From NCBI RefSeq assembly GCF_043876835.1, contig NZ_JBAWJZ010000002.1:503914-567913 (forward strand): 64,000 nt of DNA, given 5' to 3'. Made by a program: the position numbers and the translations under genes. The notes under the pieces were generated by a model, which had not been told where the DNA came from, did no database searches, and saw only the letters and a list, made by a program, of their open reading frames with translations. Source of the DNA: Yeosuana sp043876835. Lineage in GTDB: Bacteria > Bacteroidota > Bacteroidia > Flavobacteriales > Flavobacteriaceae. Each line of letters begins with the position of its first letter. The stretch's first letter is position 1. Below are positions 37,062 through 45,688 of this stretch, one piece after another.

Positions 37062-37076
37062 TATCTTGTCAAGATA
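37062..37076. promoter_or_regulatory. Perfect 15-base palindrome upstream of the M1 peptidase gene
   Basis: TATCTTG-T-CAAGATA is a perfect inverted repeat with a one-base centre, ending 24 bases before the start codon at 37101. It falls where a promoter or operator would be expected, between divergent rdgB and the peptidase. Could be a repressor site or chance. Confidence 0.3.
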
Positions 37077-37100
37077 AAATCCACTAAAAAATACTTAAAA

Positions 37101-39323
37101 ATGAGATTAATTATATCCTTTGGTTTTGTTGTTTTTTTAACTCTTAATTTATATTCTCAAAATCAACCATGGCAAGGAAAATTTGAACCAATTGATAGAA
37201 TGGTTGATCAACCAAACTCGTTTAGAGCTGCTAGTGGTGCGCCAGGTAAAGACTATTGGCAACAACGTGCCGATTATAAAATTAAAGTGCTTTTAGACGA
37301 AGCTAATAATACCATTTCAGGTGAAGAAAATATTACCTATTTTAATAATTCGCCAGACGATTTAACATATTTATGGATTCAGTTAGAGCAAAATGTCAAT
37401 AAAAAAGGCAGTGAAGATTTTGGGTCATTAAATAATATGGCTGACGGAATGAATACCAGACAAATGCAATTCCTTACCAGAGCTATCGATTTTCCTGCAG
37501 GTTATAGTATCAAATACATAAAAGATTCTAATGGAAACGCTATTAAATCATTAGTGAATAATACCATGATGAAAGTGCTTCTTAATGAACCATTAAAATC
37601 AGGTGCTTCTTTAAGCTTTTCTGTTGGTTGGTCTTATCCTATTACAGATAGAAGTATGTTTTTGCTGTCAAGAGAAGGTTATGAATACTTTCCAGAAGAT
37701 AATAATACAGTGTATTTAATAGCGCATTGGTTTCCTAGAATGGCAGTTTATAATGATACAGAGGGATGGCAAAATCAACAATTTGAAAGATTGGGTGAAT
37801 TTGCTTTAGAGTTTGGTAATTATGAAGTTGAAATTACAGTTCCTGAAGATCATTTAGTGGCATCAACCGGAGAATTGCAAAATCCTTCTGATGTTTTAAC
37901 AAAAACCCAGATTCAAAGACTGGAAACAGCAAGAAAATCTTTTGATAAACCCGTTTTAATTGTAACACAAGATGAAGCGATAGCCAACGAAAAAGAGAAA
38001 TCAACCAAATTAAAAACATGGAAGTTTAAAGCTAATAATGTTAGGGATTTTTCATTTGCATCCTCTCGTAAATTTATGTGGGATGCTCAGGCTGTGAAGT
38101 TTTCAGATCATACATCTATGGCCATGTCTTTTTATCCAAAAGAAGGCTTACCGGTTTGGCAGGAAGAATCAACCAAAGCGGTAGTTAATGCGTTACAGGT
38201 TTATTCAGAGTCTATTTTTGAATATCCTTATCCGGTAGTAATTTCTGTAAACACGTCAAATATTGGTATGGAATTCCCAATGATTAGTTTTAATGGTGGT
38301 CGTCCTGTGAATGGAAAGATAAGCGATGGCGCAAAAGCTGGTATGATTGGAACCATTGTCCATGAAGTAGGACATAACTGGTTTCCTATGATTATAAGTT
38401 CTGATGAGCGCAAATGGATGTGGATGGACGAAGGTTTGAATACGTTTATTCACCAAAGAACTATTGCAGAACGTTATCCAGAATTTAATTATACAACACC
38501 AAAAAGCATTGTTCCTTTTATGAGTGGAGATAAAAGTATTATGCGCCCAATTATGACAACTTCCGACAATGAATTGTTAAGTCAATTTGGGAATAATTTC
38601 TATATGAAACCAACTGTAGGTTTGCAAATTTTAAGAAATTCGGTTATGGGCAAAGAGCTTTTTGATCAGGCTTTTAAAGAATATTGTAACCGTTGGAAAT
38701 ATAAACACCCAAACCCAGGAGATTTATTCAGAACCCTAGAAGATGCCAGTGCGGTTGATTTAGATTGGTTTTATAGAGGATGGTTTTTTACAACTGATAA
38801 TGTAGATATGGAATTATCAGACGTAAAATGGTTTAAAGTTTATGAAGAAAATTTGAATATTGAAGACCAAAGCAAGAAAGTAAAAATGAAAATTGAAGGT
38901 GAAAATTCAGGTGGAAAAGCCAAAGATTTTTCAAATGGTCCAGAAGTTATAACAATGGATGCTACACCAGACAAAGCTTATGGACAATTTCTCTCAAGAC
39001 TTGATGAAAATGAAGTTCGTAAACAAGTTTCTGGAAAAAATATTTATGAAGTAACTATAAAAAATATTGGTGGGTTGGTGATGCCAGTAACCATTGAATG
39101 GATTTTTAAAGATGGTAGTTCTGAAATTGATAAATTGCCTGCTGAAATCTGGAGACTTAATGAATATGAAATAAAGAAAACCTTTGTTAAAGATAAAGAA
39201 GTTACTCAAGTAAATTTAGATCCTAATTTTGAGTTAGCTGATACTGATACTAGTAACAATACGTTTCCAAAACAAGAACAAGAGTCTGATTTTGATCAAT
39301 TTAAGAATAAGAAAAAGAATTAA
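37101..39323 (+). CDS. Exported M1-family metallopeptidase (gluzincin)
   Basis: A 740-residue aminopeptidase-like zinc enzyme with a signal peptide (MRLIISFGFVVFLTLNLYSQ). An N-terminal beta domain spans to about residue 300. The catalytic domain has GMEFPMISFNGG (place of the GAMEN-type exopeptidase motif) near 395 and HEVGHNW near 420 with the third ligand in WMWMDEGLNTF near 443. A C-terminal domain rich in charged residues follows and ends in a lysine-rich tail. No T9SS sorting domain, so probably periplasmic. Substrate is not readable from sequence. Preceded by the palindrome described separately. Confidence 0.9.
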   Translation: MRLIISFGFVVFLTLNLYSQNQPWQGKFEPIDRMVDQPNSFRAASGAPGKDYWQQRADYKIKVLLDEANNTISGEENITYFNNSPDDLTYLWIQLEQNVNKKGSEDFGSLNNMADGMNTRQMQFLTRAIDFPAGYSIKYIKDSNGNAIKSLVNNTMMKVLLNEPLKSGASLSFSVGWSYPITDRSMFLLSREGYEYFPEDNNTVYLIAHWFPRMAVYNDTEGWQNQQFERLGEFALEFGNYEVEITVPEDHLVASTGELQNPSDVLTKTQIQRLETARKSFDKPVLIVTQDEAIANEKEKSTKLKTWKFKANNVRDFSFASSRKFMWDAQAVKFSDHTSMAMSFYPKEGLPVWQEESTKAVVNALQVYSESIFEYPYPVVISVNTSNIGMEFPMISFNGGRPVNGKISDGAKAGMIGTIVHEVGHNWFPMIISSDERKWMWMDEGLNTFIHQRTIAERYPEFNYTTPKSIVPFMSGDKSIMRPIMTTSDNELLSQFGNNFYMKPTVGLQILRNSVMGKELFDQAFKEYCNRWKYKHPNPGDLFRTLEDASAVDLDWFYRGWFFTTDNVDMELSDVKWFKVYEENLNIEDQSKKVKMKIEGENSGGKAKDFSNGPEVITMDATPDKAYGQFLSRLDENEVRKQVSGKNIYEVTIKNIGGLVMPVTIEWIFKDGSSEIDKLPAEIWRLNEYEIKKTFVKDKEVTQVNLDPNFELADTDTSNNTFPKQEQESDFDQFKNKKKN

Positions 39324-39553
39324 ACATGCAATTTTTTAATTCGCCATTGAAAGTCTTTTTATGTTGAATAAGACAAGTAAAACATCTGATAAACCTATAA
39401 TTTATTGAAAATAAACACCTTAATTTTCAAGAATAAGTCTTTAAGCTAAAAAAAATCAATAAAAACAAGCAATTAATGTTAACTATTTGAGTAAATCATT
39501 ATATTTATAATGTAGTATAATTCATAATAATGATAAACTTAATATTTTACTCA

Positions 39554-41017
39554 ATGAAAAAGTCTGCTGTTTTTCCGTTTCTTTTTGCTCTTTTTGTACT
39601 ACCTGTTTTTGCTCAAAACGATGTTGCTTTGCTTGCTGAGGATTGTTTATATCTTGGTAAGAAAGTGTTTTTAGAACCTGGTAATTATAATTTCAATCAA
39701 CTGGGTATTCAAAATGATAAATTGTCTTCTTTCCATATTCCTGATGGTATGGCATTGCAAATTTTTGATGAAGCGAATTTTAGGGGGCATAGTGAAACTT
39801 TTTATTCTTCAGTTTTATGCCTTTCCTCAACAAGATGGAATGATAAAGCTTCATCAATAAGGATTTTTTGGGTGCATGACCCAGACAAGCCTGGAAGTGA
39901 TGTTGGTAATAACCTTCCTCCACAGGGGAATAAAGTGATTTTTTACAGAGACCATAAGTACACAGGTATGGCAAAAGAAGTAAGTGTTGGTGATTTTAAC
40001 ATGAATACGTTAGGATTTCTTACAGATAATATTTCTTCTATATATATTCCAAATGGTAGCTCTGTTAATGTGAGAGATAAAAACGGTAGAACCCAAATTT
40101 TTACAAACAGTATATCTAGTCTATCATCATACGGATGGGACAACAGGATAAATTCAGGTTCAATCACTTATAGCAGTGGAGGCGATAATTTACCCCCACA
40201 AGGGAATAAAATCATATTTTATAAAGACGCAAAATATAGTGGAATGTCTAAGGATTTTGCCTTTGGAAATTTTAACACGACTAGTCTAGGTTTTTTATCG
40301 GGTAATATTACTTCAATTTATATTCCTTCTAAATATTCGGTAAAAGTTTATGATAAATATAATAACACACGAACATTTAGTTCTAGTATCTCTGATTTAT
40401 CACAAATTGGGTGGAACGATAAAATAGTTAGTGGAGTGATAACAGGAGGCACTAGTGGAGGAACGCTTCCGCCGCAAGGAAACAAAGTAATTTTATATCA
40501 TAATATAAAGTATTCTGGTACAGCAAAAGACTTTGATGGAGCATTTACTTCTAGCAGTTTAGGAAATCTATATGAAAATGTCTCATCTGTATATATACCG
40601 GCAGGGTGGACTTTACAAGTAAGGGACAAGTTTGGGCGTTTTCAGCATTTTACCACCAGCATTAGTAATCTTGGACAGTATGGATGGGATAATAAAATAA
40701 CATCTGGAACTATTGTTAAAGGTAATAGTGGTGGGCAACAAGGTGGCAACCAAGGGGGTAATTGGGGATCTGTCACTCTTTATGCTGATGCTAATTATAA
40801 AGGAAAGGCAACAGCTTGTAGAGAAGGAGTTACAAACAGCCTTGGGTTTGGAGCCAATATTTCATCAATCCAATTACCTGAAGGTTTTGCCATTACTGTT
40901 TATCAAGGCCCTAACCTAACAGGAAGTAGTACAACATTTACAAATTCTGTGGGCAATTTAGCGTCCTACTTTGGATGGAATGATAAGATAAGTTCTGTTT
41001 ATGTGTTTAGGCAATAA
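39554..41017 (+). CDS. Secreted protein of five tandem beta/gamma-crystallin domains
   Basis: A 487-residue protein: signal peptide MKKSAVFPFLFALFVLPVFAQ, then five domains of about 85 residues at 22-105, 121-205, 212-298, 304-388 and 403-487. Each has two Greek-key halves. The linker LPPQGNK precedes domains 2, 3 and 4. The Ca2+-binding double-clamp motif [N/D][N/D]xx[S/T]S is intact in NDKLSS, NDKASS, DNKITS and NDKISS and degenerate in the other six halves. Each half contains a Y/W corner such as FYRDHKYTG. A glycine/glutamine-rich linker precedes domain 5. I chose the ATG at 39554 over one 24 bases upstream because it starts the signal peptide. No sorting domain; likely secreted or periplasmic. 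Calcium binding is inference. Confidence 0.85.
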   Translation: MKKSAVFPFLFALFVLPVFAQNDVALLAEDCLYLGKKVFLEPGNYNFNQLGIQNDKLSSFHIPDGMALQIFDEANFRGHSETFYSSVLCLSSTRWNDKASSIRIFWVHDPDKPGSDVGNNLPPQGNKVIFYRDHKYTGMAKEVSVGDFNMNTLGFLTDNISSIYIPNGSSVNVRDKNGRTQIFTNSISSLSSYGWDNRINSGSITYSSGGDNLPPQGNKIIFYKDAKYSGMSKDFAFGNFNTTSLGFLSGNITSIYIPSKYSVKVYDKYNNTRTFSSSISDLSQIGWNDKIVSGVITGGTSGGTLPPQGNKVILYHNIKYSGTAKDFDGAFTSSSLGNLYENVSSVYIPAGWTLQVRDKFGRFQHFTTSISNLGQYGWDNKITSGTIVKGNSGGQQGGNQGGNWGSVTLYADANYKGKATACREGVTNSLGFGANISSIQLPEGFAITVYQGPNLTGSSTTFTNSVGNLASYFGWNDKISSVYVFRQ

Positions 41018-41089
41018 AAAAACAAAAGAGTTTATGGAGTAGGTTTTAATTATGAATGAACTTTGTTCAAAGTTGAAGTTACTGATTAT

Positions 41090-41710
41090 ATGAAAGAACC
41101 GTTTAATCGTGTTGGGTTTCTAATTGGTTGGGTTTCGGTAATCACCCAATTCATCTTAATGCTTCAAAACAGACAGGCTGATATTGTTGAAACCATTATT
41201 CGCTTTTTTAGTTTTTTCACCATTTTAACCAATACCCTGGTTGCTTTATACTTTACAGTCCACACTTTTAAGATAAAGAACAGGGTATTGTTTCTCTTTT
41301 ATAAAAAGGGAACGTTAACAGCTTTAACCGTATTTATCTTGGTTGTTGGCATAGTGTATCAAATTGTACTGCGACATGTTTGGGAGCCCAAGGGATTACA
41401 ATTAATAATAGACGAAATGCTGCATACCATAAATCCAATATTTGTTTTGGTTTACTGGATTTTATTTGCATTGCGTGAAGATGTAAATTTTCAAAACATA
41501 AAGGGTTGGTTGTGGTACCCGGTCATTTATTTTGCTTACATAATCACAAGAGGGTATTTTTCAGGATTTTATCCTTATCCATTTGTTAACATACCCGAGA
41601 TAGGATATAAGCAATTATTTATTAATTTTATTTTAATATTTAGTTTTATCATACTCCTTTTGGCAATTTTAATAGCTTTCGGTCGTAAATTAAAACACAA
41701 CATTATTTAA
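41090..41710 (+). CDS. Pr6Pr family membrane protein
   Basis: A 206-residue protein with six hydrophobic segments (for example LIGWVSVITQFILML, VLFLFYKKG...LTVFILVVGIVYQIV and IDEMLHTINPIFVLVYWILF). The histidine-bearing DEMLHTINP and YPYPFVN stretches fit the Pr6Pr (AIG1/FAR-17A-like) group, whose animal relatives hydrolyse unusual fatty-acid esters. An ATG start at 41090 is preferred to a TTG at 41063. It is followed 15 bases on by a META-domain lipoprotein, apparently the first gene of an accessory operon. The enzymatic role in bacteria is unknown. Confidence 0.75.
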   Translation: MKEPFNRVGFLIGWVSVITQFILMLQNRQADIVETIIRFFSFFTILTNTLVALYFTVHTFKIKNRVLFLFYKKGTLTALTVFILVVGIVYQIVLRHVWEPKGLQLIIDEMLHTINPIFVLVYWILFALREDVNFQNIKGWLWYPVIYFAYIITRGYFSGFYPYPFVNIPEIGYKQLFINFILIFSFIILLLAILIAFGRKLKHNII

Positions 41711-41725
41711 CCTTAATATTTTATT

Positions 41726-42160
41726 ATGAAAAAAAACCTCTATTTATTCGTTTCAATGTTAACCTTATTATTTGTTTCTTGTGCATCAACTAATAATTCC
41801 AACAATAAAGCACTTTTTGGAAACACTTGGGAATTGGATTATCTTTCTGGACCTCGAATTGCTTTTGAAGGTCTGTTCCCAGACAAAAAACCAAAAATTA
41901 CATTCAACAAAACAACCAACAAAGTAGAGGGTAACAATAGCTGTAATGGTTATTCCGCTGACTATACGTTGAACGGTGATGAAATTTCCTTTGGAGAACC
42001 TGGTCCAACAACAATGATGTTCTGCGGTGAAGGAGAAAAATTCTTTTTAAATACCATAAAAAAAATAAACAAGTACAAGATTGACAGCGATGGAAAATTA
42101 AATTTAATGATTGGAGATGTTCCAATGATGCGTTTTAAAAAAATAGCAGACAAGCAATAA
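41726..42160 (+). CDS. META-domain lipoprotein (HslJ-like)
   Basis: A 144-residue lipoprotein with a clear lipobox (LLFVSCAS) and one META/HslJ domain: NTWELDYLSG, PKITFNKTTNKVEGNNSCNGYSADY, then TTMMFCGEGEKFFLNTIKKINKY. HslJ-type proteins are envelope proteins linked to heat or antibiotic stress in other bacteria. It is followed immediately by a second META protein whose ATG overlaps its stop codon. The two are probably co-translated. Confidence 0.88.
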   Translation: MKKNLYLFVSMLTLLFVSCASTNNSNNKALFGNTWELDYLSGPRIAFEGLFPDKKPKITFNKTTNKVEGNNSCNGYSADYTLNGDEISFGEPGPTTMMFCGEGEKFFLNTIKKINKYKIDSDGKLNLMIGDVPMMRFKKIADKQ

Positions 42161-42963
42161 TGATGAAACCTGTAATTTATTTAAGCCTTTTTCTTTTTGT
42201 GTGTATTGGTTGCAAAAATGGAACTAACTATAATAAAACAATAGAAATTAATGCTAGTGCAGATACAGTTGTACAGTTACAGAACATTGCAGAAATAAAA
42301 ACTTCAGAAAGGCCACCATATTTTAAAGCTAGCGGGAATGAGCCATTTTGGGGGTTGGAAATATTTGATAACCTTATTGTTTTTAAAACTATAGGAGATT
42401 CCATTAAAATGCCCCATGTTAAACCGGTTTTTGCGATGGACAGTAATGTGAAACTGTACAAACTTGTTACGGAATCTGCAGAACTTAACATTCAAATTTC
42501 CCAGCAAGAATGCATTAATTCCATGTCGGGCAATAGCTCACCATATAAAGTTTCTATAAATTACAGAAAAACCATAGATCCAGATTTTAAAAATGTAGAA
42601 GGATGTGGCCATTATATATCCGATTACAGATTGCACGATATTTGGGTGCTGGAAGAACTAAATGGTAAAAAAATCACCAAGGAAGATTTCAGTAAAGAAT
42701 TTCCGTCAGTGGAGATAAACGCAACAACCAACAAGTTTTTTGGTTTTGCCGGCTGTAACCGGATGAATGGTACCTTGTTTTTTGAAAAGGACAGACTTCG
42801 TTTTACAAATATTGTTACCACAAAAATGATGTGCCAACCTAACAACAAAGAGCCTGAATTTTTAAAAGCCATGGAAAAAACCACTTCTTATAGTATTAAA
42901 AATAACAGGCTCGTATTATCAAATCCTTCAGGAGAAAAAACAATATTTAAAAAAATCGATTAA
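42160..42963 (+). CDS. Lipoprotein fusing a COG3650-type domain to a META domain
   Basis: A 267-residue lipoprotein with a lipobox (LFVCIGCK). The first half has the COG3650 signature (FKASGNEPFWGLEIFD, then CINSMSGNSSPYKV and a CGHYI ending), a small beta domain of unknown role. From about residue 165 a META domain follows: DIWVLEELNGKKI, FFGFAGCNRMNGTLFFEKD, TTKMMCQPNNKEPEFLKAM. The fusion is complete, with no frameshift. It overlaps the previous META gene by one base and is followed after 17 bases by another lipoprotein gene. Confidence 0.85.
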   Translation: MMKPVIYLSLFLFVCIGCKNGTNYNKTIEINASADTVVQLQNIAEIKTSERPPYFKASGNEPFWGLEIFDNLIVFKTIGDSIKMPHVKPVFAMDSNVKLYKLVTESAELNIQISQQECINSMSGNSSPYKVSINYRKTIDPDFKNVEGCGHYISDYRLHDIWVLEELNGKKITKEDFSKEFPSVEINATTNKFFGFAGCNRMNGTLFFEKDRLRFTNIVTTKMMCQPNNKEPEFLKAMEKTTSYSIKNNRLVLSNPSGEKTIFKKID

Positions 42964-42980
42964 AACCATAAAACATAGTC

Positions 42981-43460
42981 ATGAAAAAAATATTTCCAGT
43001 AGTTTTTGTTGCATTAGTGTTATTGAATTGCAAAAACAAAGAACAAAAAGGTGAAAATACAAATCCTGTTGAAGAAACAGCAATAGTTGAAACAACCAAG
43101 CCAAACACCTTAGATAAAGGATGTTATGTTTATAACGCCAATAATAGTATGATTACGCTTGAGATTACTGAAACAGGAGAATCCATCTCAGGTAACTTAA
43201 TCTATGCATTGGCAGAAAAGGATAAGAATATAGGAATCTTTAAAGGGCAATTAAAGGAAGATATATTGATTGGGGACTATACATTTCAATCTGAAGGAAT
43301 GGAGAGTGTTAGGGAGGTCGCCTTTAAATTTGATGGAGAACAATTTTTTGAGGGTTATGGAGAAATGGTAATAGAAGGCAGTAAAGCATCATTTAAAGAC
43401 ACAAGCAAAATTAACTATATGTCCACTACGGCATTAACCAAAACAGACTGTGAACAATGA
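42981..43460 (+). CDS. Conserved lipoprotein of unknown function
   Basis: A 159-residue lipoprotein (signal ending ALVLLNCKN). After a short acidic linker (VEETAIVETTK), the body is a small beta domain with YVYNANNSMITLEITETGES and GNLIYALAEKDKNIGIFKG. I do not recognise the family. It lies in the META lipoprotein run, and its TGA stop overlaps an ATG (ATGA, 43457-43460) that looks like the start of the following damaged gene. Stress-envelope role is inferred from neighbours only. Confidence 0.7.
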   Translation: MKKIFPVVFVALVLLNCKNKEQKGENTNPVEETAIVETTKPNTLDKGCYVYNANNSMITLEITETGESISGNLIYALAEKDKNIGIFKGQLKEDILIGDYTFQSEGMESVREVAFKFDGEQFFEGYGEMVIEGSKASFKDTSKINYMSTTALTKTDCEQ

Positions 43461-43763
43461 AGAGCAGCCTGTTTGTTTATTCAAGGTAAAGCTGTATCTG
43501 CTTTAAAACAAACATGTTTAGAATTAGCTACCCTAAACATAAAATTGGACCCTTTAAAGGATGGTGCTAGGACCAAAGGAAATCCCGCATATGTGTTATT
43601 TAATGAAAAGCAAACAAAAGCCGAAATCTTTTTGCCCGGACAAGATAAAGGCATTGTTTTAAGCAAGACCAATACGGGAAATTGGGAGGCAGGAGAATAT
43701 AAGTTAATTAGTTGGAAAGGTTATGTGATACAACAAAATGGTAAAGCTGTATTCGGGGGTTAA
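43457..43763 (+). pseudogene. Small gene with a broken start, probably frameshifted or N-terminally decayed
   Basis: An ATG overlapping the upstream stop begins MKSSLFVYSR and hits TAA at 43487. One frame over, from 43461, a longer reading continues AACLFIQGKAVSALKQTC, then a conserved-looking body (GNPAYVLFNEKQTKAEIFLPG, WKGYVIQQNGKAVFGG) to 43763. That body has no ATG start near its front; the only initiation codon is a TTG at 43473. The overlapping ATGA and the MKSS leader in the wrong frame suggest a frameshift inside the original signal peptide. Alternatively the TTG is used and a 96-residue cytoplasmic protein is made. Confidence 0.5.
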
Positions 43764-43774
43764 AACGGTAGATT

Positions 43775-44128
43775 ATGTATGAGAAATTAAAAGAAAAGCC
43801 TATAAGCAGAAGCCAATTTTATAAACGACTATTCAATCACTTTATGGTGTTGGTATTGATTTTTCTTGTTTCATTAATTGTGGGCGTTTTAGGGTTTATG
43901 TATTTTGAGAATGCAAGTTTGCATACGGCTTTCCTCAACTCATCTTTATTATTAGCTGGTTTAGGATTAATTGAAAAACCGGTAACACCATTAGGGCATT
44001 GGTTTGTTGGTATATATGGTTTGTATGCTGGGTTGATATTCATTATATCACTAGGGATTTTAATAACCCCCGCAATACACCGTGTTATCCATACTTTGCA
44101 TTGGTCTGATGGCAATCTAAGTGATTAG
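43775..44128 (+). CDS. Small two-helix channel-like membrane protein
   Basis: A 117-residue protein with two membrane helices, about residues 25-47 (FMVLVLIFLVSLIVGVLGF) and 82-104 (FVGIYGLYAGLIFIISLG). Between them, NSSLLLAGLGLIEKP and a GHWF segment take the place of the pore loop of two-helix potassium channels. The C-terminal ITPAIHRVIHTLHW is typical of a conserved bacterial group annotated as ion-channel-like, whose potassium selectivity filter (TVGYG) is not retained. Last gene of the accessory run, 11 bases beyond the broken small gene and convergent with rlmH. Confidence 0.7.
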   Translation: MYEKLKEKPISRSQFYKRLFNHFMVLVLIFLVSLIVGVLGFMYFENASLHTAFLNSSLLLAGLGLIEKPVTPLGHWFVGIYGLYAGLIFIISLGILITPAIHRVIHTLHWSDGNLSD

Positions 44129-44138
44129 ATATCGTTAA

Positions 44139-44612
44139 TCATTTATGATGATAAGGTTCATTCTTTAAAATAGTAAATCCTCTATAAAGTTGTTCAATAA
44201 TAAATAAACGTACCATTTGGTGAGAAAAGGTCATTTTTGAAAGTGATAATTTTCCTTGAGCTTGTTTGTAAACATCATCAGAAAAGCCATAAGGTCCTCC
44301 AATAACAAACACTAATTGCTTAATGCCAGAATTCATGTGTTTTTGTAAATAATCAGAAAAAGCTACGGAATCTAATTGTTTGCCATTTTCGTCTAATAGT
44401 ATTAAAACATCTGTTGAGGTTAAAGAACTTAAAATAAGTTCGCCTTCTTTTTGTTTTTGTTGCTCTTCACTTAAGTTTTTAGTTTTTTTTAAATCTTGAA
44501 TAATTTCAAAATTAAATTTAATATAGAAGTTTAAACGCTTTTGATAATCTTCAATTAATAATTGAAGTGCTTTGTTATCAGTTTTACCTATGGCAAGAAG
44601 TTTTATGGTCAT
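44139..44612 (-). CDS. rlmH: 23S rRNA (pseudouridine1915-N3)-methyltransferase
   Basis: SPOUT-class methyltransferase acting on pseudouridine 1915 of helix 69 in the assembled ribosome. The 157 residues are the standard length. The knot motifs are present: LILLDENGKQLDS, LVFVIGGPYGFSDDVYKQA with the SAM-binding glycines, and the terminal LSKMTFSHQMVRLFIIEQLYRG plus HHK. Single gene, convergent with the channel-like gene and divergent from nadC. Confidence 0.95.
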   Translation of the reverse strand: MTIKLLAIGKTDNKALQLLIEDYQKRLNFYIKFNFEIIQDLKKTKNLSEEQQKQKEGELILSSLTSTDVLILLDENGKQLDSVAFSDYLQKHMNSGIKQLVFVIGGPYGFSDDVYKQAQGKLSLSKMTFSHQMVRLFIIEQLYRGFTILKNEPYHHK

Positions 44613-44731
44613 AAAGCAAAATTACTATTTGAAAATTATCAATTAAGGATTTAAAGATAGAAATTTTAAAAAATTCATAAATTGAAAATCTAATAAAGCA
44701 AATCAATTTCTTATTTTAGCGATAAATTTTT

Positions 44732-45598
44732 ATGGTAATGATAGCTAAAGAACAATTTGACAAAGAAATTGAAATAATAATTTCAAATGCAATTCGTGAA
44801 GATGTAGGAGATGGAGATCATAGTTCAATTGCTTGCATACCAGACGGCGTTAGAGGAAAAGCAAAACTATTAGTTAAAGATAAGGGTATTATTGCGGGTG
44901 TAGCTTTTGCAAAAAAAGTATTTGCTTATGTTGATAAAACTTTAAAAGTTGATATTCTTATAGAAGACGGTTCTGAAGTTTCTTATGGAGATATAGTAAT
45001 GTATGTTGAAGGTTCTCCAAAATCTATTTTAATGGCAGAACGCACTGTTTTAAATGCTATGCAGCGTATGAGTGCTATAGCTACTAAAACTAGAATGTTT
45101 GTGAGCTTACTTAGAGGAACCAGGACAAAAATATTAGATACTCGAAAAACAACACCTGGCATTCGTGCATTAGAAAAATGGGCAGTTAAAATTGGTGGTG
45201 GTGAAAACCATAGATTTGCTTTATATGATATGATTATGTTAAAAGATAATCATATAGATTTTGCAGGTGGTATCACTAAAGCTATTGAAATGGCTAAACA
45301 ATATTTAAAAGATACCGATAGAGATTTAAATATTATGGTAGAAGCCAGAGATTTGTCTGAAGTTAATGAAATACTTCGTAGCGATGGTATTTATAGAATT
45401 TTATTGGATAATTTTGATTACGAAGACACTAAAAAAGCTGTTAAATTAATTGGAAATAAATGTCTTACAGAATCATCTGGAAATATAAATGAAGAAACCA
45501 TTAGACATTATGCAGAATCTGGTGTTAATTACATTTCTTGTGGAGCATTAACGCATTCTGTCCATAATATGGATTTAAGTTTGAAAGCCATAAAATAA
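44732..45598 (+). CDS. nadC: Nicotinate-nucleotide pyrophosphorylase (carboxylating)
   Basis: Converts quinolinate and PRPP to nicotinate mononucleotide in de novo NAD synthesis. The 288-residue protein carries AIREDVGDGDHSS near the N-terminus, AERTVLNAMQRMSAIAT, and the PRPP-binding ILDTRKTTPGIRALEKWAVKIGGGENHR near residue 140. The C-terminal SSGNINEETIRHYAESGVNYISCGALTHS is also typical. The ATG at 44738 (MIAKEQ) is an equally possible start. Separated by 90 bases from the next gene. Confidence 0.96.
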   Translation: MVMIAKEQFDKEIEIIISNAIREDVGDGDHSSIACIPDGVRGKAKLLVKDKGIIAGVAFAKKVFAYVDKTLKVDILIEDGSEVSYGDIVMYVEGSPKSILMAERTVLNAMQRMSAIATKTRMFVSLLRGTRTKILDTRKTTPGIRALEKWAVKIGGGENHRFALYDMIMLKDNHIDFAGGITKAIEMAKQYLKDTDRDLNIMVEARDLSEVNEILRSDGIYRILLDNFDYEDTKKAVKLIGNKCLTESSGNINEETIRHYAESGVNYISCGALTHSVHNMDLSLKAIK

Positions 45599-45688
45599 TT
45601 AGAATTAGGTTAGTTTTTGAATTTGTTAAAATAGAAAGTATAAATTTTTATTTAATAACTTTACGTGAAATAACAGATACAAACATTA

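Noticed and set aside
40193..40480. LPPQGNK repeats as a tandem DNA repeat or CRISPR-like array
   Set aside because: They are spaced about 270 bases apart, differ in DNA and are simply linkers between crystallin domains.
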